A stretch of 57,923 nt of DNA. Origin: Mycobacterium angelicum (GTDB lineage: Bacteria > Actinomycetota > Actinomycetes > Mycobacteriales > Mycobacteriaceae). Of the stretch, positions 8,347 through 16,902 are shown piece by piece (within the stretch, counting starts at the first letter, position 1; every line of letters starts with the position of its first letter). The notes beneath the pieces were generated by a model. It ran no database searches, was not told where the DNA came from, and saw nothing but the letters and a program-made list of their open reading frames with translations. The position numbers and the translations under genes are program-made. Where the stretch lies: contig NZ_MVHE01000032.1 of the NCBI RefSeq assembly GCF_002086155.1, forward strand, positions 1 to 57,923. Direction: 5' to 3'.

Positions 8347-9906
8347 GTGTCGGTGGGGCTTGGCGATACGTGGAAAGGAGCTCGTCCCATTAGCAAGCTC
8401 GGTTTCTGGAGCGTCACGATGCTCGGGGTCAATTCGATACTTGGCGCTGGCATCTTCCTGACTCCCGGCGCAGTGGTCAAGCTCGCTGGACCATTGGCGC
8501 CCATTGCCTACATCTTGGCCGGCGCCTTCGCGGGTGTCATGGCGATGGTGTTCGCGACGGCAGCTCGATACGTCAAAACCAATGGCGCATCCTATGCCTA
8601 CACCAGCGCCGCTTTCGGCCAGCGGATCGGCATATATGTCGGTGTCACGCATGCGATCGTGGCAGCCATCGCGTGGGGAGTGCTGGCGTCGTTGTTTGTC
8701 TCGACGCTGCTGGCAACGGCTTTTCCCCAGCAAGCTTGGGCACAAGATACCGAGATCTTCAGTGTGAAGACGTTGACGTTTCTCATCTTCGTCGCAGTGC
8801 TGTTGGCCATCAACATGTTCGGCAACCGGGCAATCAAGTGGGCCAACGGAACGTCAACAGTGGCAAAGGTGTTCGCGCTATTGGTCTTCATCGTTGGTGG
8901 GGTTTGGATCGTTGTCACCACGCACGTCAACAATTACGGTGTGTCGGGTTCGGGGGGCATCTACCATCCTGTGCCGTACGCATTGTTTGGGTATATCGAG
9001 CTCGGGCACGGTGCTGCGGCAGGGCTGATCCTGGCCACGATCGTCGCCTTGTATGCCTTCACTGGTTTCGAATCGATCGCCAATGCCGCCGAAGAGATGG
9101 ACCAGCCGGATCGAACCCTGCCCAGAGCCATACCGCTAACGATCGTGGTAGTCGGTGCTGTCTACGTTCTCGCGGTGGTCGTGGCGATGGTGCTGGGGTC
9201 CAACAGAGTCGTCGACTCCAACGACACGGTAAGACTGGCCGCGGCCATCGGAAACGATGCGTTCCGAACGATCGTCGTCCTAGGAGCCCTGGTGTCGATG
9301 TTCGGTATTAACGTGGCCGCGTCGTTCGGGGCGCCCAGGCTCTGGACCGCGCTTTCGGATTCCGGGACGCTGCCGAGCCGCTTGTCGAGGAAAAACCGGT
9401 TCGGAGTTCCCACGGTCGCCTTCGGAATCACTGCGGGGTTGGCGCTCGCCTTCCCGCTGGCGCTTCGGTTCGACAGCGTGAACCTGACCGGTTTAGCCGT
9501 GATCGCCCGATTCATCCAATTCATCGTCGTCCCAATCGCACTCATCGCCCTGGCGCGCAACCGAACCGCAGACCGCGCCGCAGCGAAACGAAACCCCTAC
9601 ACCGATATGGTGTTACCCATAACCGCGGTCGTGATCTCGATTGCGCTGTTCGTGTCCTTCGATTACCGGACCGTCCTCTTGACGCCGCAGGGCAGCGCCA
9701 ACTACTTCTCGATTACCTTGATCGTCGCCACCTTCGGAGTCGTACCCGCTATGGCGTATCTGTACTATTACCGGACCATCCGTCGTCGGCGGCGCGGTTA
9801 TGACCTCGGCGGCGGGCCGGCCCGCTGGACAGCCGATGATCATGCCGGGTCGCGGCGATTGCCGCGCCACTGTAGCGCTTCGAGTGCAACGGCTACCCGG
9901 ATGTAG
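8347..9906 (+). CDS. APC-superfamily amino-acid/polyamine permease
   Basis: This 519-residue integral membrane protein has about twelve hydrophobic segments. The first contains the APC signature GVNSILGAGIFLTPG, the unwound helix that contacts the substrate's amino and carboxyl groups. A later segment reads YAFTGFESIANAAEEMDQPDRTLPRAI, the conserved cytosolic loop of this family. It would import an amino acid or amine by proton symport. Translation probably starts at the GTG at 8347; a later start is possible. It is convergent with a PucR-type regulator and overlaps its 3' end (9840-9906), so the regulator may respond to a related metabolite. Confidence 0.88.
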   Translation: MSVGLGDTWKGARPISKLGFWSVTMLGVNSILGAGIFLTPGAVVKLAGPLAPIAYILAGAFAGVMAMVFATAARYVKTNGASYAYTSAAFGQRIGIYVGVTHAIVAAIAWGVLASLFVSTLLATAFPQQAWAQDTEIFSVKTLTFLIFVAVLLAINMFGNRAIKWANGTSTVAKVFALLVFIVGGVWIVVTTHVNNYGVSGSGGIYHPVPYALFGYIELGHGAAAGLILATIVALYAFTGFESIANAAEEMDQPDRTLPRAIPLTIVVVGAVYVLAVVVAMVLGSNRVVDSNDTVRLAAAIGNDAFRTIVVLGALVSMFGINVAASFGAPRLWTALSDSGTLPSRLSRKNRFGVPTVAFGITAGLALAFPLALRFDSVNLTGLAVIARFIQFIVVPIALIALARNRTADRAAAKRNPYTDMVLPITAVVISIALFVSFDYRTVLLTPQGSANYFSITLIVATFGVVPAMAYLYYYRTIRRRRRGYDLGGGPARWTADDHAGSRRLPRHCSASSATATRM

Positions 9907-11108
9907 TTCTGTGAGAGCGGACGAGGGAGCATCCGTTCAGCGGACTCGAGTCGGCGCAATAGCGTATTGCGGTGGCTGAAAAGAAGTTTGGCGGTACGGG
10001 ATACGTTGCATTGTTGGTCGATGTATGCCAACAGCGTTGCGCGCAGTTCCGGGCTGGCTGACTCGAAGTCTCCGAGCGTGCTCTTGATGAATCTGTCTGC
10101 ACTGTCGGTGTTTTGGGTGATCAGATCCACCAACTGAATGTCGTTGAAGAAAGCTACCCGCTGTCCCGATTGGAGTCGTGTCACCATGCGTTGGGTGACT
10201 AGTGCATCGAGATGGCTGCGCCGGAAGCCCTCGATTCCGTGCGCCGTGGGCCCGATGGCGATGCGCGCACCGGGCGCGCACTTCAGCGCCCGCGAGATGG
10301 TGTCGGCGCGCAGGTCGGTGGCATCGGCTACCCATACCCAACGGGTGGCCGCGGTAGCGGCCACAGTGACGCGGGATGTCGATCCAACGGCCTGACTGAA
10401 TGCGTCGGCGGCGCGGTCGAGGTAGATGTGGTCGCCCTCGAAGTCATCGCTCCACAGGATGGCGGCCGTGTGGGGTCGGTCCAAGGAGTAGCCCAGTCGT
10501 GCCTCGGCCCGATCTTGACCAATGGGTGCGCCCTTGAGGATCAGCTCCGCGATCTCGCGCCGCGCAGCATGAGTGCCACGTGCCAACTCGTGGTGTTCCA
10601 GTTTCACCTGTGCGGCAATGCCGGCCAGCGTCGCGCCGATGAATTGGCTGATGGAACGGGACGAAACGACGAGCAGTTCGCGCAGCTCGGCTGGATCGGC
10701 GCAGAGCTCGAAAGCGATTTCGATCCAATACTGCCAGGCGACGTCCTGGCCGATGCGGTAGAGCTCCAGCGCGATCGAATCCAGGCCGCGGCGCACCAGA
10801 TCCCTCGCCAGAGCTAGCGGCTCGGGGCCGAGATTAGCCGGCACCGGTGCACCGGGTTCGCGCACATTGGCCGCCGCCCAGTGCAGCAGGTTGGCGCGGC
10901 TGGCGCGACGAACCGCCTCAGCGAGGACGGGATCGTCGGCGATTGTCGCGTCCTTGCCCACTGTGGCGCGGTCGAGATGATCGAGCCACTCTTGCCGGGG
11001 ATTGAGCGCGATTCGGGCGCCTTCGCGAATCAGCTCTCGAGTGCGTGCGGACGGCCCTTCCAGCGACGTCGATAGGTCGGCGATGCGGTCTTGGGTGAGC
11101 TGGTACAT
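9840..11108 (-). CDS. PucR/CdaR-type transcriptional regulator
   Basis: The 422-residue protein ends with the PucR C-terminal helix-turn-helix signature: LLAYIDQQCNVSRTAKLLFSHRNTLLRRLESAERML, where the Asn-Thr-Leu-Arg/Leu-Arg pattern is typical. The middle region resembles the GGDEF-like/CdaR sensor part of these proteins and the N-terminal half is helical. Members control purine, amino-acid or other nitrogen compound catabolism. It overlaps the converging permease gene at its 3' end. The ATG at 11106-11108 has only a weak purine-rich upstream sequence (AGGAGCGAT). The effector is unknown. Confidence 0.82.
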   Translation of the reverse strand: MYQLTQDRIADLSTSLEGPSARTRELIREGARIALNPRQEWLDHLDRATVGKDATIADDPVLAEAVRRASRANLLHWAAANVREPGAPVPANLGPEPLALARDLVRRGLDSIALELYRIGQDVAWQYWIEIAFELCADPAELRELLVVSSRSISQFIGATLAGIAAQVKLEHHELARGTHAARREIAELILKGAPIGQDRAEARLGYSLDRPHTAAILWSDDFEGDHIYLDRAADAFSQAVGSTSRVTVAATAATRWVWVADATDLRADTISRALKCAPGARIAIGPTAHGIEGFRRSHLDALVTQRMVTRLQSGQRVAFFNDIQLVDLITQNTDSADRFIKSTLGDFESASPELRATLLAYIDQQCNVSRTAKLLFSHRNTLLRRLESAERMLPRPLSQNYIRVAVALEALQWRGNRRDPA

Positions 11109-11245
11109 CTATCGCTCCTATCTTGCTTGGGGAGCCAGTCGGGTCGCCCCCGTGCGGCACGGTTCGAAATGCCCGGTGTGCGCACGCAACTGGATTCAAG
11201 CGTGCGCCACATTCCGTCGTTCCCCGGATGCGTCACTTGTTGGGG

Positions 11246-11287
11246 TCAGCGGGGGCCCGTCAGTGTCGGGTGCCGGGCCCCCGCTGA
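11246..11287. repeat. Perfect 14-bp GC-rich inverted repeat
   Basis: The arms TCAGCGGGGGCCCG (11246-11259) and CGGGCCCCCGCTGA (11274-11287) are exact reverse complements around a 14-base loop. No gene ends here: the PucR gene starts 138 bases to the left and the PE gene 564 bases to the right. It could be an orphan terminator of a lost gene, or a transcribed leader structure. Confidence 0.7.
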
Positions 11288-11407
11288 GATCAACGCCCGA
11301 TGCCACTTCGACGCTGCCCTCACCGTCGGACCTTCGTCGAGAATTCATGGCAGTCGGGCGAAACCTCTTGGCTGCGAGGCTGCTTAGCAATTCGCAACGT
11401 AATCGAG

Positions 11408-11426
11408 TATACCCCCATGGCGTATA
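11408..11426. promoter_or_regulatory. Candidate operator TATACCC-N7-GTATA upstream of PE-PPE-Esx operon
   Basis: TATACCCCCATGGCGTATA is a 19-bp imperfect palindrome (seven of nine pairs match). A site of the same length and outer sequence occurs at 18804-18822, upstream of the cyclase/EspE-like operon. The outer TATACCC...GTATA resembles operators described for CsoR-family copper sensors, but that link is inference. Confidence 0.4.
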
Positions 11427-11850
11427 ACAGGGGAGAGGAACTTTGACTCCCACGGATGGGGGTCTACGGTGTCCCCCACTTGTAGGACAAACCCAATGTG
11501 ATCTTGCTGTACGGCGTTGCCGAAGTGCGCAATTTCAGCTCATCTGGTGCCGGTGTGCCGCTGGTAATCGTGTTGCACTTTGTCTCAGCTATTGCATTCG
11601 GCGTGACGTTTGGCACCGCGGACACACGGCGGGCTGGTGGCGCGGGCATGTTGCCTCGCCTTGCCGGATTGATTTGGCCGATTTGGCCCTCGCTCGGTTC
11701 TAGCGGGTACTGATCGAATTGATCCGACCGCTCCCGTGCAGCATCGCCAGTACCTCGATATCTCTGTTGCACGGGATATTTCAACCATTCAACCCATTGT
11801 TGGCCGAAGGTCAGCTGGAGTATCTGTTCAGATCTCGAGGGAGGCAGTGC

Positions 11851-12159
11851 GTGACTTTGCGAGTCGTTCCGGAAGGTTTGGCCGCGGCCAGCGCGGCGGT
11901 GGAAGCGTTGACCGCGCAACTTGCGGGTGCACACGCCAGCGCGATGCCGGTGATCACGGCGGTGATTCCACCGGCGGCCGACCCGGTATCACTGGCCAGT
12001 GCGGCCGGATTCAGCGCTCTGGGCGCAGAGCATGGTGCTGTCGCGGCGGAAGCCGTCGAGGAACTCGGTCGTGCTGGGCTTGGTGTCGGTGAATGCGGTG
12101 TCAGCTATCTCGCCGGGGACGCGGCTGCGGCGTCGGCATACCTCGTCTCGGGAGGTTGA
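11851..12159 (+). CDS. PE family protein, PE5-like
   Basis: This 102-residue protein is a PE domain only. It begins TLRVVPEGLAAASAAVEAL, carrying the Pro-Glu motif, and follows the PE5/PE15 subgroup that accompanies ESX-3. It has the type VII export signal YxxxD as YLAGD near the C-terminus. PE proteins form helical heterodimers with the cognate PPE and are secreted by an ESX system. The GTG at 11851 follows GGGAGG with good spacing. The gene overlaps the PPE gene by one base, so the two are translationally linked. Confidence 0.93.
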   Translation: MTLRVVPEGLAAASAAVEALTAQLAGAHASAMPVITAVIPPAADPVSLASAAGFSALGAEHGAVAAEAVEELGRAGLGVGECGVSYLAGDAAAASAYLVSGG

Positions 12160-13487
12160 TGGTGACGGTCACCTTCTGGATGGGCATTCCCCCAGAGGTC
12201 CACGCCGCGGCGCTGGCCGGCCCTGGCCCGGGTTCGCTAATGGCGGCCGCTGGTTCGTGGGCAGCGCTGAGCGCTCAATATGCCTCGGCTGCAGCGGATC
12301 TCACAGTGCAGCTCGATGTGGTGCAGAGCGTGGCATGGCAGGGGCCGAGCGCCGAGAGCTATGTCGGGGCGCACGCGCCTTTTGTTGCGTGGCTGGCCAA
12401 GACCAGCGCGGAATACGCTCACGTGGCGGCCGCGCATGAGGCCACCGCGGCGGCGTATGTCACTGCGCTGGCGACCATGCCGACGCCACCGGAGTTGGCC
12501 GCCAATCATGCTATCCACGCGGTATTGTCGGCGACGAACTTCTTTGGGATTAATAGCATCCCAATCGCGCTCAACGAGGCCGACTATGTGCGGATGTGGA
12601 TCCAGGCCGCAACCACGATGAGTGTCTATGAGGCAGCGACGGCGGTAGCGCTGTCGTCGGCGCCGCGCAGCACTCCGCCGCCGGTACTGCTTAAAGCCGG
12701 GATCGGTGAGGCTGGCGGAATACCACCGATACCGCCCTTCCCGCCATCCTGGTTGGCGGCACTACTGGCCGTGCTTTCGCAGGTGCTCAGTGCGTTGTAC
12801 GAGGTGGCTCTGGTCGTGTACGAGGTGCTGTACGTGACGGTCATTCTGCTTGCTGAGGCATTGTTCACGTTGGGCGCGTTGTTGTTTGAGGCTCTTGGGG
12901 TCCTAGTCAACTTTCTCGGGGAAGCACTGATTACGCTGCTGGCGGTCCTGCTGGACAACATTGTGTTGGTTTTGGCGCTAGCGGGAGTGGTGGGCGTGGT
13001 GGGAGCGGGTCTCGTCATGGGCGGGGTCGTGGCCGCCGGAATCGGCGCGGCGATCGCCGTTCCGATCGCCGTGCCGCTGGGCGTGGCCGGGGGCGGCGAC
13101 TTTCAGTCGCGCCGGGACGAAGAACTTGCGGACGCCGGCGAGACGACCACCCCGAAGACGGCAGCCGAGACGACAACGGCGCCCGTCAGCAAGTCAATGA
13201 CGCCGAACAAGGGCGAAGGTCTCCAAGTTACCGCCGATAAAAAGTGTTCGCCGGCAACGCAGTTGGCAACTCCAGCGGTGACATTGGGCTCCGATAGGGG
13301 TGCCGGCGTCTTCGGGTTCGCCGGAACGATCGGCAACAAACCTGTCGGTGCGCCCGCGGGCCTAGCCACACTGGATGGCGCCGATGGGTTTGGCAGTGGT
13401 CCGCGGGTTCCGATGCTGCCAGCTAGTTGGGACGCGGACGTGATCGGAACGACGATCGACAGGCAGTTGGTGAGCGTAATGGCGTGA
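12159..13487 (+). CDS. PPE family protein, PPE4-like, partner of the upstream PE
   Basis: This protein of about 442 residues has an N-terminal PPE domain (about 1-180) with GIPPEVHAAAL and the WQG turn in VAWQGPSAES. A PPE4-like stretch reads LAANHAIHAVLSATNFFGIN...NEADYVRMWIQAA. Residues of about 210-310 form a very hydrophobic run of Leu/Val/Ala, followed by a polar Thr/Pro/Gly-rich tail. The start is either the ATG overlapping the PE stop or the GTG three bases later, which is better spaced from GGAGG at 12151. By family analogy it is an ESX-3-type secreted or cell-surface protein; PPE4 in M. tuberculosis is linked to iron acquisition. Confidence 0.92.
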   Translation: MVTVTFWMGIPPEVHAAALAGPGPGSLMAAAGSWAALSAQYASAAADLTVQLDVVQSVAWQGPSAESYVGAHAPFVAWLAKTSAEYAHVAAAHEATAAAYVTALATMPTPPELAANHAIHAVLSATNFFGINSIPIALNEADYVRMWIQAATTMSVYEAATAVALSSAPRSTPPPVLLKAGIGEAGGIPPIPPFPPSWLAALLAVLSQVLSALYEVALVVYEVLYVTVILLAEALFTLGALLFEALGVLVNFLGEALITLLAVLLDNIVLVLALAGVVGVVGAGLVMGGVVAAGIGAAIAVPIAVPLGVAGGGDFQSRRDEELADAGETTTPKTAAETTTAPVSKSMTPNKGEGLQVTADKKCSPATQLATPAVTLGSDRGAGVFGFAGTIGNKPVGAPAGLATLDGADGFGSGPRVPMLPASWDADVIGTTIDRQLVSVMA

Positions 13488-13545
13488 CGGTAGCCACTTG
13501 CGTAAACCGAAATTCCAACATTCCAAAACTGGAAAGGGAGTCCTT

Positions 13546-13839
13546 GTGAGCTTATTGGATGCACACATTCCGCAATTGGTCGCTTCGCAGTCGGCATTTG
13601 CCGACAAAGCCGGGTTGATGCGCCACACCATCGGTGAGGCTGAGCAGGCGGCGATGTCGGCGCAGGCGTTTCACCAAGGAGAAGCCGCGGCGGCATTCCA
13701 GAGCGCGCACGCCCGATTTGTCGCGGCGGCGGCCAAGGTCAATAGCCTGTTGGATGTCGCTCAAGCGAACCTGGGCGAGGCAGCGGGAACCTATGTCGCT
13801 GCTGATGCGGCCGCCGCATCCAGCTACACCGGCTTCTGA
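13546..13839 (+). CDS. esxG: EsxG paralogue (WXG100-family, ESX-3 type)
   Basis: The 97-residue protein is nearly identical in pattern to EsxG (TB9.8): SLLDAHIPQLVASQSAF, GLMRHTIGEAEQAAM, SAQAFHQGEAAAAF, and a VNSLLDVAQANLGEAAGTYVAAD tail. EsxG lacks the Trp of WXG proteins and pairs with EsxH into a four-helix bundle that is exported together. The GTG at 13546 follows AAAGGGAG by six bases. It is the third gene of a PE-PPE-EsxG-EsxH operon, the order of the ESX-3 locus, but without the ESX-3 membrane genes. The symbol marks family; it may be a paralogue rather than the locus copy. Confidence 0.92.
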   Translation: MSLLDAHIPQLVASQSAFADKAGLMRHTIGEAEQAAMSAQAFHQGEAAAAFQSAHARFVAAAAKVNSLLDVAQANLGEAAGTYVAADAAAASSYTGF

Positions 13840-13873
13840 GATTCCCCGGCAGCAAATAGCGAAAGGACCTGTG

Positions 13874-14164
13874 ATGTCGCAGATTATGTACAACTATCCG
13901 GCGATGATGGCGCATGCCGGGAACATGTCGGGCTATGCCGGCACGTTGCAAACCTTGGGTGCCGATATCGCGAGCGAACAGGCTGCCCTGTCCAACGCCT
14001 GGCAGGGTGATACCGGTATGACGTATCAAGGCTGGCAGACGCAATGGAACCAGGCTCAGGAAGACCTGGTGCGGGCCTACCACTCGATGGCTAGCACGCA
14101 CGAGTCCAATACCATGGCAATGATGGCTCGTGACCAGGCCGAAGCCGCGAAATGGGGTGCCTGA
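13874..14164 (+). CDS. esxH: EsxH paralogue (TB10.4 family)
   Basis: The 96-residue protein follows EsxH from end to end: SQIMYNYPAMMAHAGNM, then the NAWQGDTG WXG turn, and an AYHSMASTHESNTMAMMARDQAEAAKWGA tail. His14, His70, His76 and Glu77, which bind zinc in TB10.4 as I recall it, are kept. It should dimerise with the adjacent EsxG and be secreted by ESX-3, contributing to metal uptake and host-cell effects. GAAAGGA lies just before the start. A strong hairpin terminator follows 30 bases after the stop, closing the operon. Confidence 0.93.
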   Translation: MSQIMYNYPAMMAHAGNMSGYAGTLQTLGADIASEQAALSNAWQGDTGMTYQGWQTQWNQAQEDLVRAYHSMASTHESNTMAMMARDQAEAAKWGA

Positions 14165-14195
14165 CAAGGCTAGTCACCAGACAGGGGCCTATCGG

Positions 14196-14227
14196 AGAAC
14201 CGCTGCGGGAACATCCGCAGCGGTTCT
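14196..14227 (+). terminator. Hairpin terminator after esxH-like gene
   Basis: A 13-bp perfect stem, AGAACCGCTGCGG (14196-14208) against CCGCAGCGGTTCT (14215-14227), with a six-base loop follows the EsxH-like stop by about 30 bases. It lacks a U-tract, as is common for mycobacterial terminators. Confidence 0.8.
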
Positions 14228-14640
14228 GCGGCAATTGAGCTCGCCGGGGCATGCGCGCTTGGCCGGTGACGTTCTGGTACGGTTGTGCCGGCTCAGGGTG
14301 TGCGTCGACGGGGGCGGCAATCCGGAGTTGTCGAACTGTCGGCATAAAGCGATGAGCATCGTGGGTGCTAGACGCGGGAGTGGTTATAGCGGAACACGTT
14401 TGATGTTCCGTCTGACTGAAGTATAGTCGCCGATCTGCTGGAAGGCTCATTCTCACCAAAGGCCGGCCTCGCCGGCGTCCTGCCAGTATTGCCGGTACCT
14501 ATTGCGCTGCAATGGGTTTCAAACGTGTCGGGTCCGCATTCGGAATGTGTCTCATCACGAATCGATGCGGTTGCAGCATGGAGACAGACGTGCAACGGGT
14601 GACTGCGACGATGGTGTATCTCGATACCGTTTGTCTGCCA

Positions 14641-15558
14641 ATGGATTACAGAGAGGCGGCAGCAGTGTTCGGCAAAACGTCCGGAGTAGTGGCGCGTCGG
14701 GATTTTCTGACAGGTGCGGCTTTGGCCGGCAGTATTGGAGTCCTCGCCCCGTGGGCTGGTCCGGTCATCGGCACGGCCAGCGCGGTTGGTCCAGAACGTG
14801 AATCGGGTTTCGATCCCAAGTTCGCTCTTGAGGTGACTCTTCCGCTGGCTCTGGCCGCCTACGCGGTAGCGGATTGCAATACGGTGCCCCTGCCGCCGGG
14901 ATACGTTCAGACAGCAGTGATCAAAGTCGACGTTGGCGCTGGTTCCAAAACGGCCGAGCGTCATCCCGAAGTAACGGCAATTGCGTTCAACGCCTCAATA
15001 TTCGGGATGATGGGGCGCAACGCGACTACGCGAACTGCCTTTGTGGCATTTCGTGGCACGGTTACCTTTGACGACGTAATAACGGATCTCGGCGCAATCC
15101 CGGAGCCGTACGTCGAGCTGCCCAAGTTCGGGTGGGTACACTCTGGCTTCCAGACGGTCTACCAGCTTGTCCGCGAGAGTCTGGTCAAGAACATTTCGGC
15201 CGCTTGTCTAGGATGCGACCGGTTGCTGGTCATCGGACACAGTCTTGGCGCAGCCCTCGCGGTGCTCGCTGCTCCCGATATCTTCCTGAATATGCAGCCG
15301 ATTCAACTCGGTATCACTACCTTTGCCGGGCCGACAGCCGGGATGGGTGACTTCGCCAAAGCCTTCAACAATGTCATCCAAAGCTGCTTTCGAGTAGTGA
15401 ACTTCCTCGACCTTGTGCCATACGTACCCCCATGGCCATACATACACGTCGGCAACCCAATTTGCGTTGACAGCGGCGGTTCGATCGATCCGCTATGGCG
15501 CCATAGCCTCTATGCCTATCAGGCCGGGCTGGAAAAACTCAGCAGGCCGGCAACCTGA
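14641..15558 (+). CDS. Class 3 lipase, Tat-exported
   Basis: From the ATG at 14641 this is a 305-residue protein with an N-terminal twin-arginine signal, ARRDFLTGAALAGSIGVLAP, so it is probably exported folded. The fold is lipase class 3: an AFRGTV oxyanion segment, GHSLGAAL with the nucleophile around Ser201, and a FLDLVPYVPP stretch before a C-terminal Trp-Arg-His. It would hydrolyse acylglycerols or other esters outside the membrane. In-frame ATGs at 14512, 14578 and 14611 give longer N-termini; 14641 keeps the Arg pair near the start, but no candidate has a good ribosome site. About 475 bases separate it from esxH, holding only the terminator. Confidence 0.8.
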   Translation: MDYREAAAVFGKTSGVVARRDFLTGAALAGSIGVLAPWAGPVIGTASAVGPERESGFDPKFALEVTLPLALAAYAVADCNTVPLPPGYVQTAVIKVDVGAGSKTAERHPEVTAIAFNASIFGMMGRNATTRTAFVAFRGTVTFDDVITDLGAIPEPYVELPKFGWVHSGFQTVYQLVRESLVKNISAACLGCDRLLVIGHSLGAALAVLAAPDIFLNMQPIQLGITTFAGPTAGMGDFAKAFNNVIQSCFRVVNFLDLVPYVPPWPYIHVGNPICVDSGGSIDPLWRHSLYAYQAGLEKLSRPAT

Positions 15559-15637
15559 TTGATCGCACCGCGGGAGTGCCGGCCGCGCACCGTAATTCGT
15601 GCCCAATATCGCTTCACCGGGCCGCCTTAGCGGCCAT

Positions 15638-16891
15638 TTAGTCGAGGACTCGCCGTTCCGCCCGGCCCTTGTCGCCCTCGGTATCGACCGGTGCCCGCTC
15701 GACACCGCCTGTCCCGGCGGCGCCGCCAGTTTCGTCGTAGTTCCTGATGTCGTCGACCATGGGGCCGCGCTGTTGACCGCCTTGCTGGGCCATCGAGACG
15801 ATCTGGTTTGTTTGCCCGCTGATCATGCCGGTTATATTGCCCTGCAAACCATTTGCCGACGGGAGTTGGCTCAGCTGTTGCATGGTTGCGGTGAGCTCAC
15901 CCACGGCGGGCAGTTGAGCAAAGCCGAGCAGCTCGCTGAAATTCAGACTCGGTAGCCCGGTGAAGTCACCTAGGAAATCAGGCAATACCGCCAAATCAAT
16001 CCACGTGGGCAACTTGCCCAAGTTGCCCACCCCCGGAAGCAAGTTCGCCAAACCAGGCAGGCCGGGAAAGAAGTCTGGAATGGTCGGCAGGCCCGGCAGG
16101 TTCGGGAAGCCCGGGATGGGCGACGGGAAGGTCGGCCAGTTGAACTCGGGAAGGCCCGGGATAGACGGCCACTGGAATTCCGGCAGGCCCGGGATCGGCA
16201 AGTTGAAGTCCGGTCTACCAGGAGCCGGCGGCCAGGTGAATTCGGGCAGTCCGGGGATATTCGGAAGACCGGGGATGGGTATCTCGGGCAGCTTGGGTGG
16301 CCAGGAGATTTCCGGTAAGCCCGGGATTGGAAGACTGGGCAGGCCAGGGAATGTCGGTAGGGTCATCGTCATCTCGAGGAGCCGGCCGAGCAACCCTTTG
16401 AGGTTCGTCGTGTTGTGCATCGTCATGAGCGTCAGGTAGAGCAGAGCGCCTCCGACCACAGACATCGCGGTCCCGCATGCTGGTACTGCGAGCGCCAGCG
16501 ACACGGCCTTGCCAACGATGGGTATCTTCTCGGCCTTCTTGCAAGCCTTGCGGACTGCGCTGACCGTCTTGTGCATGGCAGACAGGACCTTGCGGGTGTC
16601 CGAGATGTACTTGGCCTGATTTGAGACAAGATTCCCGGTCAAGCGGTCGATATCGCCAAGCGCCTTGGTGCGCAGCTGCTGACCGATGTTCTGCTTCAGG
16701 TAGGCGTCAGCTGCATCGCCGATCCAGTTGGTGCCGGGAATGGCCAGACCCATCTTGTCGCTGATCTGCTTGAACAGCGATGAGCTGGAGCCAAAGATAT
16801 CGCCACTATCTGGTATCCCACCGCCGAGGGAGGCCAACAGCCCGGAAATGGTGTTGGTGGTTTTATCGCAGAGCTCGGTCCCTGACCCCAT
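15638..16891 (-). CDS. EspE-like ESX-1-associated protein
   Basis: The 417-residue protein aligns along its length with my recollection of EspE (Rv3864): a DIFGSSSSLFKQISDKMGLA and NWIGDAADAYL N-terminus containing a WxG turn (56-58), and KYISDTRKVL. A hydrophobic hairpin follows (about 125-157), then a Pro/Gly-rich region (178-290) built of repeated PGLPEF/W units, and a GKLPTW...LPDFLG block. EspE is an ESX-1 substrate of the cell envelope. Here it is not in an esx-1 locus but 11 bases downstream of an adenylate cyclase gene. The ATG at 16889-16891 follows AAGGAAG and matches the EspE N-terminus. An upstream in-frame start at 16945 would overlap the cyclase. Confidence 0.88.
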   Translation of the reverse strand: MGSGTELCDKTTNTISGLLASLGGGIPDSGDIFGSSSSLFKQISDKMGLAIPGTNWIGDAADAYLKQNIGQQLRTKALGDIDRLTGNLVSNQAKYISDTRKVLSAMHKTVSAVRKACKKAEKIPIVGKAVSLALAVPACGTAMSVVGGALLYLTLMTMHNTTNLKGLLGRLLEMTMTLPTFPGLPSLPIPGLPEISWPPKLPEIPIPGLPNIPGLPEFTWPPAPGRPDFNLPIPGLPEFQWPSIPGLPEFNWPTFPSPIPGFPNLPGLPTIPDFFPGLPGLANLLPGVGNLGKLPTWIDLAVLPDFLGDFTGLPSLNFSELLGFAQLPAVGELTATMQQLSQLPSANGLQGNITGMISGQTNQIVSMAQQGGQQRGPMVDDIRNYDETGGAAGTGGVERAPVDTEGDKGRAERRVLD

Positions 16892-16902
16892 TGGCGTCTT
16901 CC

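Larger units (their letters stand above)
11109..11850. other. Long divergent intergenic region with inverted repeats
   Basis: No coding gene is recognisable in these 742 bases between the PucR regulator and the PE gene. It holds three structures. A perfect 14-bp inverted repeat with a 14-base loop lies at 11246-11287. A 19-bp imperfect palindrome lies at 11408-11426. A GGGGG/CCCCC repeat lies at 11457-11478. The region ends with GGGAGG before the PE start. It probably contains the promoter of the PE-PPE-Esx operon. Confidence 0.5.
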
